From Hypericum androsaemum (Eukaryota > Streptophyta > Magnoliopsida > Malpighiales > Hypericaceae), in assembly GCA_963995505.1 (NCBI GenBank), contig OZ023181.1, forward strand, positions 22,130,221 to 22,194,220: a stretch of DNA of 64,000 bases. Reading direction: 5' to 3'. The notes under the pieces are model-generated. The model had not been told where the DNA came from. It saw only the letters and a program-made list of their open reading frames with translations, and did not search any database. Shown one piece after another: positions 54,438-64,000 of the stretch; the first letter of the stretch is position 1; every line of letters begins with the position of its first letter. The position numbers were made by a program, and so were the translations under genes.

Positions 54438-55510
54438 GGCTCAATTTCTAATGGCAATTAATGGGAACTGCACTCCAGCAGAAATATTCACGGCGCCGCA
54501 TCGCAAGTTAAAATTGGAATAAATTAAGTGTCATGATTTTATTATTCATTAGATTGACTTTATCAGACACGAAACAATGGGGAAATTTTTTAATATTTGG
54601 AAATAACAAAAATGAGAATCTTTAAAATGGGATTCAGAAACAATGCGGAGACAATGTGATACGTCTACAAGAAGTTTTCTTATTCTCATTTATCTTTTTT
54701 TGAGGGGTATCTTATGCTCATTTATCGAATTCTATTTTTTAAGCCGACAAATGAAAAAGTGCGGAAACAATGTGTTATTTCCTCTTTCTATAATCTCCAT
54801 CTGTTCATTGTCGCTTAACCTCCGGACAAAAACGTTGACTGCGTAAACGAGCTTCATCGCTTTTTCTCAGACAGAAATTAATAAATAAATAGCAATAACC
54901 GAATTTCATAAAATAAAATTTGAAAATTTATGAAAAATGTACTGTGGTAATTACTTTTACTTTGCTATAAATATCATTGGAACAATAAATTTCTTTTACT
55001 GATCAAAAAAATATAATATTTTTAAATATTACTCTACGCTCTTTATAGATATTATTAGTCGATTTATTATTTTTATCATTAAGATATCCTTACAAAAAAA
55101 ACTCTTCTGTGTTAGGGCAAGCTTTTGTTTTGTTCTAATTCGCTCCGATCCTTGTCATCACACGGCCGTGGGTGGAGTATCCTCCACGCTATCAACATCG
55201 CCGCCGAGGATTAATCAATACGGTTGAAGCTTGGGGGTTTCAGCGATTTTTAACTTCTGTTCGGAGATTTGGAAATTTGACAGATGTTTAGAATTCAAAT
55301 CCTAACAAAATATATTATTGGTTTAATGAATTTACCTTTCAATAAAAATACAACTGAATGCATGTGTTTTATTATTCGTTAACGATGACAATTACAAGAG
55401 AAAATGGACAACAAATGTACAATTGCACAAGCCGAGCAACAGCACATAGGATCATTAATAAAGTACCAATATCCCATTAGGGTTTATTATGATCACAATA
55501 GATTAATTAA

Positions 55511-57399
55511 TTAATTAAACATGGCCAGGTGACTAAAGTTGACTGGTTTGACGTAAGTGGTGGACCCACCAAAAAGGGTCTGGGCTGTCAATTGGGTTGC
55601 AGCTTGGGACGGATGGTATTGATCCCAGAAGAGGTACTCGCTACGGTTCTTACACAGCTTCGGCTCTGGGATGGACGGGTTCCCTACCCAGCACGAGCTT
55701 TCCCCATTGAACGTCCCATTCCCGCAGCAAGCAGTCTTTATGTCCTTGAATCCTGTAGTCAGTTCAAAGTCGATCATGTCGGATCTTATTGACCTCGGGT
55801 CCCTGGTGTATGCACTAATTAGTCCCGTAGTTCGAATGCTTACCGAACTGACGAAAGTTCTGGAAGATGAATTGTGTCATCTTGTAGACATTTCCGTGGG
55901 AGAACATGATCCCGGGAAGCTCCTTGGACATTCTCAGCAAGAGGGTATCAACAGTAGGGTAAAACGCCTTGGCGAATTCATTGATTTCCCAGATGCAACC
56001 ACCGTTGCCGCCTGATTTTTTGTTAAAGGCTCTTGAAAACGGGATGCACCCAATGGGTGGCAACCCTACAATCCCAAACCTTCTCCCTCCCAACTCATAC
56101 ACTTTCTGCCACATCAAATTCACGTTATACTACTTCAAATTCGATTTTTATTACCATTAAATTTTTTTATAAGTAAAATTGTTTAGTCTTGAAAAAATAC
56201 AAAATGGTAGTTATGCCATATGTACCATATTACCACACCTGAGATACAAGATAAACACACATCAATCTTTTAATAAGCGCTATCTATGTACATACACTCA
56301 AAAAGATAGTTTTATCATTGATATATTTTTATGATTCGAAGTAGATACTTATAATTAAACTAGAACAATCCTAGATCTTGGTCTAGGTGCACCTATCACT
56401 GGATACTTTCTAAACTCATATACAAAGTATTTATGGGTCATTTCAATTTGACTGAATTTGTATTAAACTCATCGAGTTTCAATCTTCTTTTTCTTTTTCC
56501 CATAAAAAAGAAGTTTTTCCAGTTCTTTAATTTTTCGGGAAAACAGTGGACTGAAAAACCATTGCGAACCTTTAAATGGTTGTAGTAGGCAGATTGAAGC
56601 TTAGCCATCAGTTGTTCTTTGGTGATATTGCTATTTGAACGGAACCGGTCGAAAATATCATTGGAGCCCAGGCAAAAAATGAAGAGCGATTTCGAAAGAA
56701 GCTCGGCTGTCTCCTTCGCACCCATGTCCTGCGTCATATTTCCTTGTACCAACTCGAACTGATTTATCTGTTCTGTTGCAGGAATTACCACTTTCTGCGA
56801 GGATTTATCGGTAGAAGAACTAAGAATTGGTACAAAATATTGCATAATTTTTTATTTAATGTCTTACCCAAGTGTATCCAGTTTCGTAAAGGAGTCCTGA
56901 TCCAGCGGACGCAAAGCTGACACCTCGTGTAATTTGCGACTTAAAGTTGGTCATGTTGTTGACCAGGGACAAGTACGGCGGCGGGCTCCTCTCGAATCCA
57001 AACTGTATGGCTGAATCCTCGGGACAAATTAAACCATATATTATTAAAGAGCGCTCTTAATTATTTATATTACGAAAGGTGAATCTCGCAATGATGTCTG
57101 ATCCGTTTACAAGATTCGTGTCGAACGAACAAACATACATGCGTACCTATTTGGTCGGCGACGTTATAGCCATTGCTAAACCTGCCGGTGGCTTCGGAGC
57201 CAGGGAAATCTACGCCATTGTAGGGATAGTCGGCCTTTGCCAATGAAGGTATATAATTGTTCGTCCCGACGTCAACCGACGAGTCCCCGATTACGTAAAT
57301 AGCCGGTACGACCGTTTCGCAATTCGCTGCAAATATCACTGCAGAAAATACCAAAAGATGGCATTTCCAGACATAAGAATTCTTCCCTGTGTCCGCCAT
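55511..57399 (-). CDS. GDSL esterase/lipase, copy C
   Basis: Secreted GDSL-family hydrolase. The start at 57399 gives MADTGKNSYVWKCHLLVFSA, with a hydrophobic signal segment (LLVFSAVIFAANC). Block I is IYVIGDSSVDVGTNNY; block II GVSFASAGSGLL; block III FCLGSNDIFDRF with the full GxND; block V DQYHPSQ. Exon 4 has GGRRFGIVGLPPIGCIP and NKKSGGNGGCIWEINEF. Exon 5 begins GFKDIKTACCGNGTF and the protein ends VKPVNFSHLAMFN. Five exons, as in copy B. Introns are compact, so the whole gene is under 2 kb. All catalytic blocks are intact. Confidence 0.94.
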
Positions 57400-58295
57400 G
57401 GATAATGTGCTTGAGAGTTCTCTAGACTTGTGTCTCTAATATCGTATTTAAGGATAAATGAGGAGATTAATGGAACAAAGAGGTAACGACGCAGATTTAG
57501 GTCGCGACGTTGTTGTCCTGGTTTAATTGCAGTCGAGCGTGACAAGTTCAAATTATAGAGTGCTCCGCTGGCGGAATGTTCTACAAAATGTTTCGATCGA
57601 AATTGAAATGTGTGTTGCTTTTCTCAAACTTCTTCCTAGATGTTAATTATTGAAACTCTTGAGAGCCGATTGATGTTGACATATATTCGGAGAATAAACA
57701 AAGGAGGTTACGTAATTAATCTTTCACGTTGTCCACACATAGAAAGTGTGACTTTGGTTCTTGAGGACTGTATAGTTGATTGCGCAAGTTTGCACAATCA
57801 TTATTTTATAGGAAAAAAATTCACAAATCTTTATAGTTTACTATATTGTACTCGTATTAAACCATAAGGAATTATGAGTTTTTTCCTCTTTTATCTATCA
57901 TGCTATGAAATAACCAGTTATATGATTAATTCACTTTAATGTTATGTTAAATTTTTATATATGCCACAAACATTTTCCGGCAATTAATGTGCGATTTGCA
58001 ATCAAACCGCCTCATAAATGTGGCGTCCATTTACTCGATGTAAAACGAATATTCCACAAGTTCAATGCAGAATTACATCCAGCAAGAGAAAATGTTGTTT
58101 ATGATCTAGTTTATAGAAATAGAAACATATTCAGACTTGGATATCGATAGGGACAAAAAGAAACTTTCGTCAATTTACTAACATCAGCATTGTGATTGCA
58201 CCGAGGTCGAGTATACATAGATTTATATCGCTTGGACTAGTTCAGGTTTGATTCACGTATGATTTTTAAAATATGATAAAATTTTTCTAACAAAT
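57400..58295. other. GDSL C promoter side and spacer
   Basis: AT-rich spacer upstream of GDSL C. Open frames at 57640-57867 and 57944-58150 show no family and have no neighbours to support them. Confidence 0.55.
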
Positions 58296-58890
58296 TGTAA
58301 CGTCCCGTGATCTGAATGATTGTCTCTACAAATCAATACGAATTTTTTTCATTGTGTTTTGTCCTCACTATACACATCCCGAAAACTTTCTAGGATGTCA
58401 CCCATCCTAAAATTGCTCTAGGCTAAGCGCATTTAATCTTAGAGTTCTCTCAATATGTGTGCCAAAAAAGAAGGTGCACCTTATCATTTATGGGGTATCA
58501 CATTCACCCCTCCTTAAATACACGACGTTCTCACCACGCCACACATAACAAAATAATCCCAGAATTCCTTATTTTCGGGTGTGTTCAATCTCTGAACCCA
58601 CCGTACTAGCCGAGGTCTTGCTCTAATACCACGTGTAACGCCCCGTGATCTGACCGACCGTCTCAACAGACCAACACGAGCCTTTTCCAGCGTGTTTTGT
58701 CATCACTCACACGCATCCCAAAAATTTTCCAGTATGTCACACATCCTGAAATTGCTACAAGCTAAACACATTTAACATTGGAGTTCTCTCAAAATGTGCC
58801 GGAAAATAATGTGAACCTTATTAGTATGTATAGTTCAAATCAAATCACTTAAACATTTCAGACATTATATATCATTTATGGAGAATCACA
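58296..58890 (-). mobile_element. Cassandra-type TRIM retrotransposon, two LTRs
   Basis: Two LTRs (58296-58502 and 58634-58890) flank a 131-bp internal domain with no coding frame. On the minus strand the LTRs start TGTGAT and end GTTACA. The internal domain has GTGGTATTAGAGC (reverse of 58619-58632) next to the right LTR, matching the initiator-Met tRNA primer site TGGTATCAGAGC, and AAGGAGGGGTGAA next to the left LTR as polypurine tract. The LTRs include 5S-rRNA-derived sequence (GTCACCCATCCT, CTAAGCGCATTTAA, GAGTTCTCTC on the plus strand). Flanks are caaat and taaat, a 4 of 5 target duplication. The left LTR has lost about 50 bp relative to the right. Confidence 0.88.
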
Positions 58891-60183
58891 TAAATATTTA
58901 ACACAGGTTTATTTTCAAATAATTAAATATTTTAATTAAGTTAAAATAATACTGCATCAAGTGAAAAAAAAAACAGATCGCATGCAGCTGGCGCACTCAA
59001 AGTGATGGTGGCTACCGTATTTTCAGGAAATGCGCTTCATTAATTGTAATATGATTGCTTTTATTTAAGACTCAGATTCGTGATCTAATTGGTGAGCGCG
59101 CATCAATTAAAACGTGTAATCATCGATATTATTTTTTGAAAATATATATGAGTTCAATCCCAATTCAGAGAGTACCATTGATTTTTTTGATAAAAATGGA
59201 GGGGCGAAAGTGCCGTGAGTACCATTAAATAAAACTATTCAACTTTAAATATGAGATATACTTGCAACAACATAAAAATGGATATACCTAGAAGTAATTC
59301 CTATGAATAAAATAGAGTAATAATTGTACGTGTTCTCCATAAATTGCTAATCAACGAATGCGCGCTTATGATTATAGAAGTATTACTTTTCAGTTTCGGT
59401 TTTCCTTGCGGCAGAAATATAAAAAGACAGAATCCTTTGTGCACGTCAAAGTTGCTGGTTCATGTGCCAAAATGAGTGTTTGGATTCAAAAATATAAAAA
59501 ATAATGAGAAAAGTTTAATTTTGATACTTATGATTTTGCGATTTTTTGAGATATGATGATCTTATAGTTTAAAAACGTCATTATGAATTTTTTGGCTGAA
59601 CCTTTTTTGCTAGTTGTAGAAAAGGTGTAACTACAAGATCATATCTCAAAAATTGTGAAATCACAAGTAGCAAAATTGAACTTTTTCTGAAAATATTATT
59701 GACAAAATTGTTCTTAAATATGGCCCAATTTTTTTACACGTAAAATATTATTACCTATCAAAAGATTACGCCAATTGTGCACGAGCGCACTACACCCTAG
59801 TACCTTTGAGCACTAAAATCGCCTAAAAGTTATCTAAAGATATAAACTATCTAACAACAATTGCTACTAGATAATTGATATCTTTGATATGCGCCAACCC
59901 ACACTGTGATCTTGAAACACCATTTGAATTACCGCTTGAATCGTCACCGCCAACTTGTGCCTTCAAATTCCAGAACCTCTTGAAACTTTGATGTTGATTT
60001 TTTGGGCTGGAGTTTGCTGCATCTGGAGTTGTATATATTACCTCATCTATATATAAAAAAATTTACTGACTAAAAAAAAGTTAATACCATACTGTTTAGT
60101 ATTTACACCCATGGCAGGGGGTACACCATGAAATATCCCCCTAAAACGATCTCCCATAATGAAATCTCCATAAACGTTCTCCC
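58891..60183. other. Spacer with foldback element
   Basis: AT-rich. Apart from the foldback element at 59508-59690 I see nothing that can be named. Confidence 0.55.
59508..59690. mobile_element. Short foldback / MITE-like hairpin
   Basis: The left arm (59510-59577) has GTTTAATTTTGATACTTATG, then GATTTTTTGAGATATGATG. The right arm (59625-59690) reads, in reverse complement, GTTCAATTTTGCTACTTGTG and then ATTTTTGAGATATGATCTTG. The arms are about 65 bp and well matched, with a spacer of about 47 bp. No coding capacity; the target duplication is unclear. Confidence 0.75.
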
Positions 60184-60196
60184 AAGTAACGAGTAC

Positions 60197-60670
60197 TCGA
60201 GAGGGGAACCGCGTGGCAGATGCATTCTCCAAGTATGTCTTGGAGATCTCGTATGGTTATATTGTTTCTGATGTACCCCTCGACACTAGTTTTGAGGTGT
60301 ACTTAGACGATTTACGAGGTGTCAGCCTCACTCGTTGTACTCGTATGGCCAGTGATGAGTTCCAGGGATCTGATTTAGCAGTATCAACGTCAAGACGGGT
60401 CACTTTGACCTTGCCGAGGTGCTCTTTCCCTCATGCGAATTTTTTCATAGGGTTTTTACAGTAAGAGAATTTTACTGAGGTCAGCGGCCGCAATCTCGAA
60501 AGAGGAGATCCCGTTATTGATGCCTCTAGTCATCATGGTAGTCATCAGGATGAGGAGCCGCAAGACCCTCTAGGTAGGAGTCTAGACTATGGATAAGCGT
60601 CTTATGATTGTTGAACTTGTGTTGCTTTTAGTATTTATATAAGGACGTAACCCCACCACTTCAAAAAAAA
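60197..60670 (+). mobile_element. Retro-inserted sequence with poly(A) tail and 13-bp target duplication
   Basis: A 13-bp direct repeat aagtaacgagtac flanks the segment (60184-60196 and 60669-60681). The right end has an A run (60663-60670) just before the second copy, as expected for target-primed reverse transcription of an RNA. The insert begins with a frame NRVADAFSKYVLEIS. This recalls the VADALSR motif after the RNase H domain of Ty3/Gypsy Pol proteins, so the template may have been a degraded retrotransposon transcript. The frame is open to 60464 only. The remainder has no recognisable product. Confidence 0.6.
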
Positions 60671-60681
60671 GTAACGAGTAC

Positions 60682-61198
60682 CCGACTCTCCTTTTATAAC
60701 AACACGAAGGTTGAAGTCGAGGCTTTACTAAAAATAATATTATCACAAAACCCAAAGTGAACAAACGACAATAGAAAAAAGAGTTGCTCCGATAATGCTG
60801 CATTACAAGTCAGCCACTCGTTCTCCTAATAGTGAATATGTTCACTATGTAAAGAAAACGTCTATAACCTATCGCCACAACCGCTGAAAAGATGTTCCAC
60901 CCACAATTGGAAACAAATCTCCATTCTGCAATTAACTAAGGAACATTACCAGGACAGGCCTGGATAAGAAATTCAGGACGGGCCTGATATGTAAAGGGAC
61001 ATGGATATTATCGTAATTAATTAAAGATAAAAAAAATAAAAGCGAGATGTGCTGCTCAAGGACGCGCGCATCTTTGGAAAGGGGGTGGGTGGGGTTTGGT
61101 TTGTTTGGCACGCGTTTATTTTTTTATTCAACTTAAAATTTATTTTTTAATAGAAATTTTATTTAATTAATTATTTTAACTTTTTATTGTAATCAATT
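60682..61198. other. Spacer, nothing recognised
   Basis: AT-rich sequence with a GGGTGGGTGGGG stretch near 61084. No gene or repeat identified. Confidence 0.5.
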
Positions 61199-61735
61199 TT
61201 GAATATTATAATCGGATATACGATTTGATATATCATTTAATCATAACATAACAAATTATTTAATCATAACATCACGAACTATTTAGTCATAATCGGGTAT
61301 ACCATTCGGCATAACCGGGTATACAATTTGATATACCATTTAATCATAACATAACAAACTATTTAATTATAACATCACGAACCATTTAGCAATAACCGGG
61401 TATACCATTCGACATAACCGGATATATCATTTGATATACCTTTTAATCATAAAAAACTTTTTAACCATAACATCACGAACCATTTAATCACTTCATGAAC
61501 TATTTAACCATAACTGGGTATATCATTCGACATAATCGGGTATACCATTTGACATATCATTTAATCATAACATAACAAACCTTTTAACCATAACATCATG
61601 AACCATTTAATCATAACATAACACGAGCTTAAGGCTAACAAACTATTTAATCATAACATAACAAACTATTTAATCATAACATCACGAACCATTTATTCAT
61701 AAAATCACGAACTGTTTAACCATTTATTATCGCCA
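61199..61735. repeat. AT-rich tandem array, unit about 100-120 bp
   Basis: Repeating blocks of TTTAATCATAACATAACAAAC, TAACATCACGAACCATTTA and CGGGTATACCATTCG recur with spacing of about 103 and 118 bp (CGGGTATACCATTCG-type blocks start near 61294, 61397 and 61515). Within each unit, TTTAATCATAACATAAC and TAACATCACGAAC are themselves subrepeats. About four to five diverged units. No coding sequence. Confidence 0.85.
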
Positions 61736-62796
61736 AGAAAATTACATACGGAAAGAGTTCCACCAAATACCACATACAACGAAACTTAGTAACTAAAAAC
61801 CACACAAAACGCCAGGAATAAACTACCTAAAACATGGAAAAATAAATCACCAACAGATAGCATTGCAGCAACTAAGTTACAAGCAGTAACACTAGCAGCA
61901 GAACCTGAAAAGCCAATCCCATACAAACCAACAAGGAGAGAATCCAACTCTAGGCAGAAGGTGCAGACATTCCCAGCAGCCAGAGAAACACGACGACACC
62001 ATTTGCAATTACTTAACTGGGCAGGGAACCGTAGAGACGGACGACAGAGGGGTCGCGTCGAGCAGGCGAGTACAGAGCTTCGATGGAGGGGTCGCGGGCG
62101 GAGGTGATAGTGGAGTAGTGTTCTATCGTTGGGGGCAGCGGAGAAGTCACCGATAGAGGTGTGTGCGGCATGGGTGGAGGAGAGAGCTTTCGGAGGACAC
62201 GAACGGCGCCGACGTCTCTGCCTCTGGATCGGCAAAGATCGGAGAGAAAAGAGAGATAGATAGAGAAGGGGGAGTTTAGGGTTGGAGATTGAGAGAGGGG
62301 GAGGAGAGAGTTTTTTTTAGGAGAGAAAAAAGGCAATAGTACCTCGTACAAATTTTAACCGTTAGATCTAACGCATGATTTAATAAACCAATCCAATGAC
62401 TCTCCTTTCATCCAAGTTGATCCTGACTTGAAAAGTCAGGAACAAATCCACTCCCCCTATGTAACCTCCAGTCTCCTTTACGAAGGATATTCTAAATTTT
62501 GCCAAATCTACAAGGATAATCTAAATTTACTAGACACAATTGCATCTACGAAATATGAGACATCTAAGTCATAGTCTTTTTTCTGTTCTATCGTTTCAAA
62601 GATAATAGAATCGTAGGATAATAAACCAATAAGCTTGGGAGAGTACCCAATTTGAGACAAAAACTTGGATCCGTTATTGTGTTCCAATGTTTGATACAAC
62701 TTATAACATATGATCAGATATCAGCACTATTGACATTTATTCTCAACATCAGGCAATTTTCGGAAAATGCGGGCGTAAACAAAAGGAAATCAAAAT
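61736..62796. other. Spacer with uncertain open frame
   Basis: A GC-richer block (61950-62240) carries an open frame on the minus strand (62235-61786, about 149 codons) rich in Arg, Ser and Pro. It matches no family I know. The 62260-62330 part is a GA-rich tract. I regard the frame as unsupported. The rest is AT-rich. Confidence 0.45.
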
Positions 62797-64000
62797 TCAG
62801 AAATAATTAACAGCCAACTGGCTGAAATTAACGGGCAGCACAAAGTTTGGTTCACCGCCGTAAAGGGTGAGAGCTGCCAACTCGGAACCAATCTGGCTTG
62901 GATGGTACCGATCCCAGAAGAAGTAGTCGTCGCGATTCTCGCACACTGTCGCGTTCGGAAGGCACCCGGATTCGGCCCCCAACCGTCCCCATCCGCAGCA
63001 GGCACTCTTCACATCCTTGAAACCTAATTAATTTTTGTAATGTTAGGGCAGCGAAAACGAAATAAACGTGTAGTTAGAGAGGGTCAATGTTAAACTTACG
63101 AAAAGCGAGGGGATTTCGAAGGACATCCATGGTCATGTCGTATGAATTACCGAGTGAGTATATCATCCCTTTGAATTCGGAGCTCAGCTTCTCGAGGACA
63201 CCTTGGAGCTCCGCGAAGAACATCTGGGAGAATAAATTCATGGGGTCGAAACATCCACCCGAAGTATTTGTGAAACGGAACTGAGGAATGCACCCCACCG
63301 GTGGTGTGCTTATTATCCCCAGTCTCCTTGCTCCTAGCTCCAGTATTTTCTGCATTTCGAAAGGGACAATAATCGCCAAGTTAAGAATTTGTCATTAAAA
63401 GTATTAAACCATGTGGTAAAAAAGAGAGGAAAAGTCTAATTTAGCACCTCTGGTTTACGCGTTTGACGCATAATAGTTTGTGATTTAAAACACATCAAAA
63501 AGTTTTATGTAGTTTCTGAGACACATCAATTAAAGGCTGGAATAATTCTTCGAACCTAGTCAAACGCCTTGGTGCTTGCCATGTAGAAATGATACCATTT
63601 TTTTGCCTATGTGGTACGCCATTTAGGATTAATTCTTAACCCGAGTTGCTGACATGACAAGCACCAAAGACGTTGATTAGGCCCGGGGAGTTATTCGAGC
63701 CTTTAATTGATGTATACCGAAAATCACATGGACTTTTTCGATGAATTTTAAACCACAAAATTTAATGCATCAAACGCGCAAATCATATGTTACTAAAGTG
63801 AATTTTTCTAAAAAAATCATTAAGTAGATCGTCGGTTGTACTTAAGTACCTGGAGGTTGGTGTAATAACTTTGCATGAGGTTGGAAATGTATTGCGGAGG
63901 GGGGAGGGTGACGTTGAGCTCGAAGTACTCGAAGATGTCATTGCTCCCGATGCTAATGAGGACGAGAGAGTTTGAGATTATTAAAGATTCTCCTCTTTCG
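62797..64000 (-). CDS. GDSL esterase/lipase, copy D (5' part beyond window)
   Basis: The 3' part of a third complete-looking GDSL gene, cut by the right edge. Exon 3 (from the edge to about 63851) gives LVLISIGSNDIFEYFELN (block III GxND) and YISNLMQSYYTNLQ. Exon 4 (about 63352-63100) gives KILELGARRLGIISTPPVGC and TNTSGGCFDPMNLF. Exon 5 gives GFKDVKSACCGWGRLGAESG, RDDYFFWDRYHPSQIGSE (block V Asp/His) and ends NFSQLAVNYF at 62797. The intron between exons 3 and 4 is filled by a foldback element (63431-63812). The GDS nucleophile block lies outside the window. Confidence 0.9.
63431..63812. mobile_element. Long foldback MITE in GDSL D intron
   Basis: The left arm (about 63431-63596) and the reverse complement of the right arm (about 63645-63812) align over roughly 165 bp. 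Landmarks are ACGCGTTTGACGCATAATAG / GCGCGTTTGATGCATTAAAT, GACACATCAATTAAAGGCTG / ATACATCAATTAAAGGCTC, and CCTTGGTGCTTGCCATGT / CTTTGGTGCTTGTCATGT. A short unpaired centre separates the arms. RNA of this intron could form a long hairpin. Confidence 0.85.

Larger units (their letters stand above)
53229..55510. other. GDSL B promoter side and spacer
   Basis: AT-rich. It contains a TA microsatellite (54118-54141) and a solo Cassandra-type LTR (about 54180-54437). No exon recognised. Confidence 0.6.

Noticed and set aside
57640..58150. Two small open frames in the GDSL C upstream spacer
   Set aside because: Short, AT-rich, and without family or promoter support.
54180..58890. Possible 5S rRNA genes
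   Set aside because: Only a diverged part of 5S is present and it lies inside LTR-type repeats with primer site and polypurine tract, so these are Cassandra-type LTRs.
61786..62235. 149-codon open frame on the - strand
   Set aside because: No family resemblance, Arg/Ser-rich low complexity, no splice or neighbour support; kept only as a note in the spacer.

Overview
This is a window of nuclear DNA from a flowering plant, most likely a eudicot. Genes carry many short GT-AG introns, sit in AT-rich spacers full of small transposons, and encode plant-specific products: a ROP/RAC GTPase, plastid-targeted dehydroquinate synthase, an ACT-domain Raf-like kinase, LTO1, UPF0548, DUF295 F-box proteins and GDSL lipases. 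I could not fix the species. I saw no bacterial genes, CRISPR array or convincing tRNA or rRNA gene. 5S-rRNA-like sequence is present, but only inside Cassandra-type retroelement LTRs.

Layout. 0.4-1.15 kb: a non-autonomous hAT-like element. 1.5-8.3 kb (+): VPS35 retromer subunit, 21 exons, intact. 9.6-11.7 kb (-): ROP/RAC small GTPase, 7 exons. 14.0-16.3 kb (-): chloroplast 3-dehydroquinate synthase. 17.9-19.0 kb: a foldback element and a partial copy. 20.9-25.8 kb (+): STY8/17/46-type kinase. 26.5-27.6 kb (-): plastid-type single-domain rhodanese. 28.7-33.6 kb (-): RecQ helicase of the RECQL3 type. 34.5-35.9 kb (+): UPF0548 (DUF1990) protein whose last intron holds a DUF295 F-box gene fragment. 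37.0-39.4 kb (+): LTO1 (VKOR-thioredoxin fusion). 39.9-41.5 and 46.6-48.3 kb (-): twin F-box/DUF295 genes. 45.4-64 kb (-): a cluster of GDSL esterase/lipase genes (one broken, two complete, one cut by the window edge).

The first half is single-copy housekeeping genes with independent functions: endosomal sorting, Rho signalling, the shikimate pathway, precursor phosphorylation, DNA repair, and thylakoid disulfide formation. The second half is a fast-evolving accessory region. A segment running from the LTO1 3' end through an F-box gene into a GDSL 3' end was tandemly duplicated (38.92-45.91 and 45.92-49.97 kb). The left copy then received three insertions: a MULE-like element, a hAT MITE, and a 1350-bp solo LTR with a perfect 5-bp target duplication. 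The right copy keeps each site empty. Further right there is a Cassandra TRIM with two LTRs, a solo Cassandra LTR, foldback elements inside and outside introns, a poly(A)-tailed retro-insertion with a 13-bp target duplication, and an AT-rich tandem array.

I did not find a convincing new biological system. The strongest unusual observations are the polarised duplication with its empty sites, a decayed duplicate of exon 3 inside the VPS35 gene, and the F-box remnant within the UPF0548 intron.
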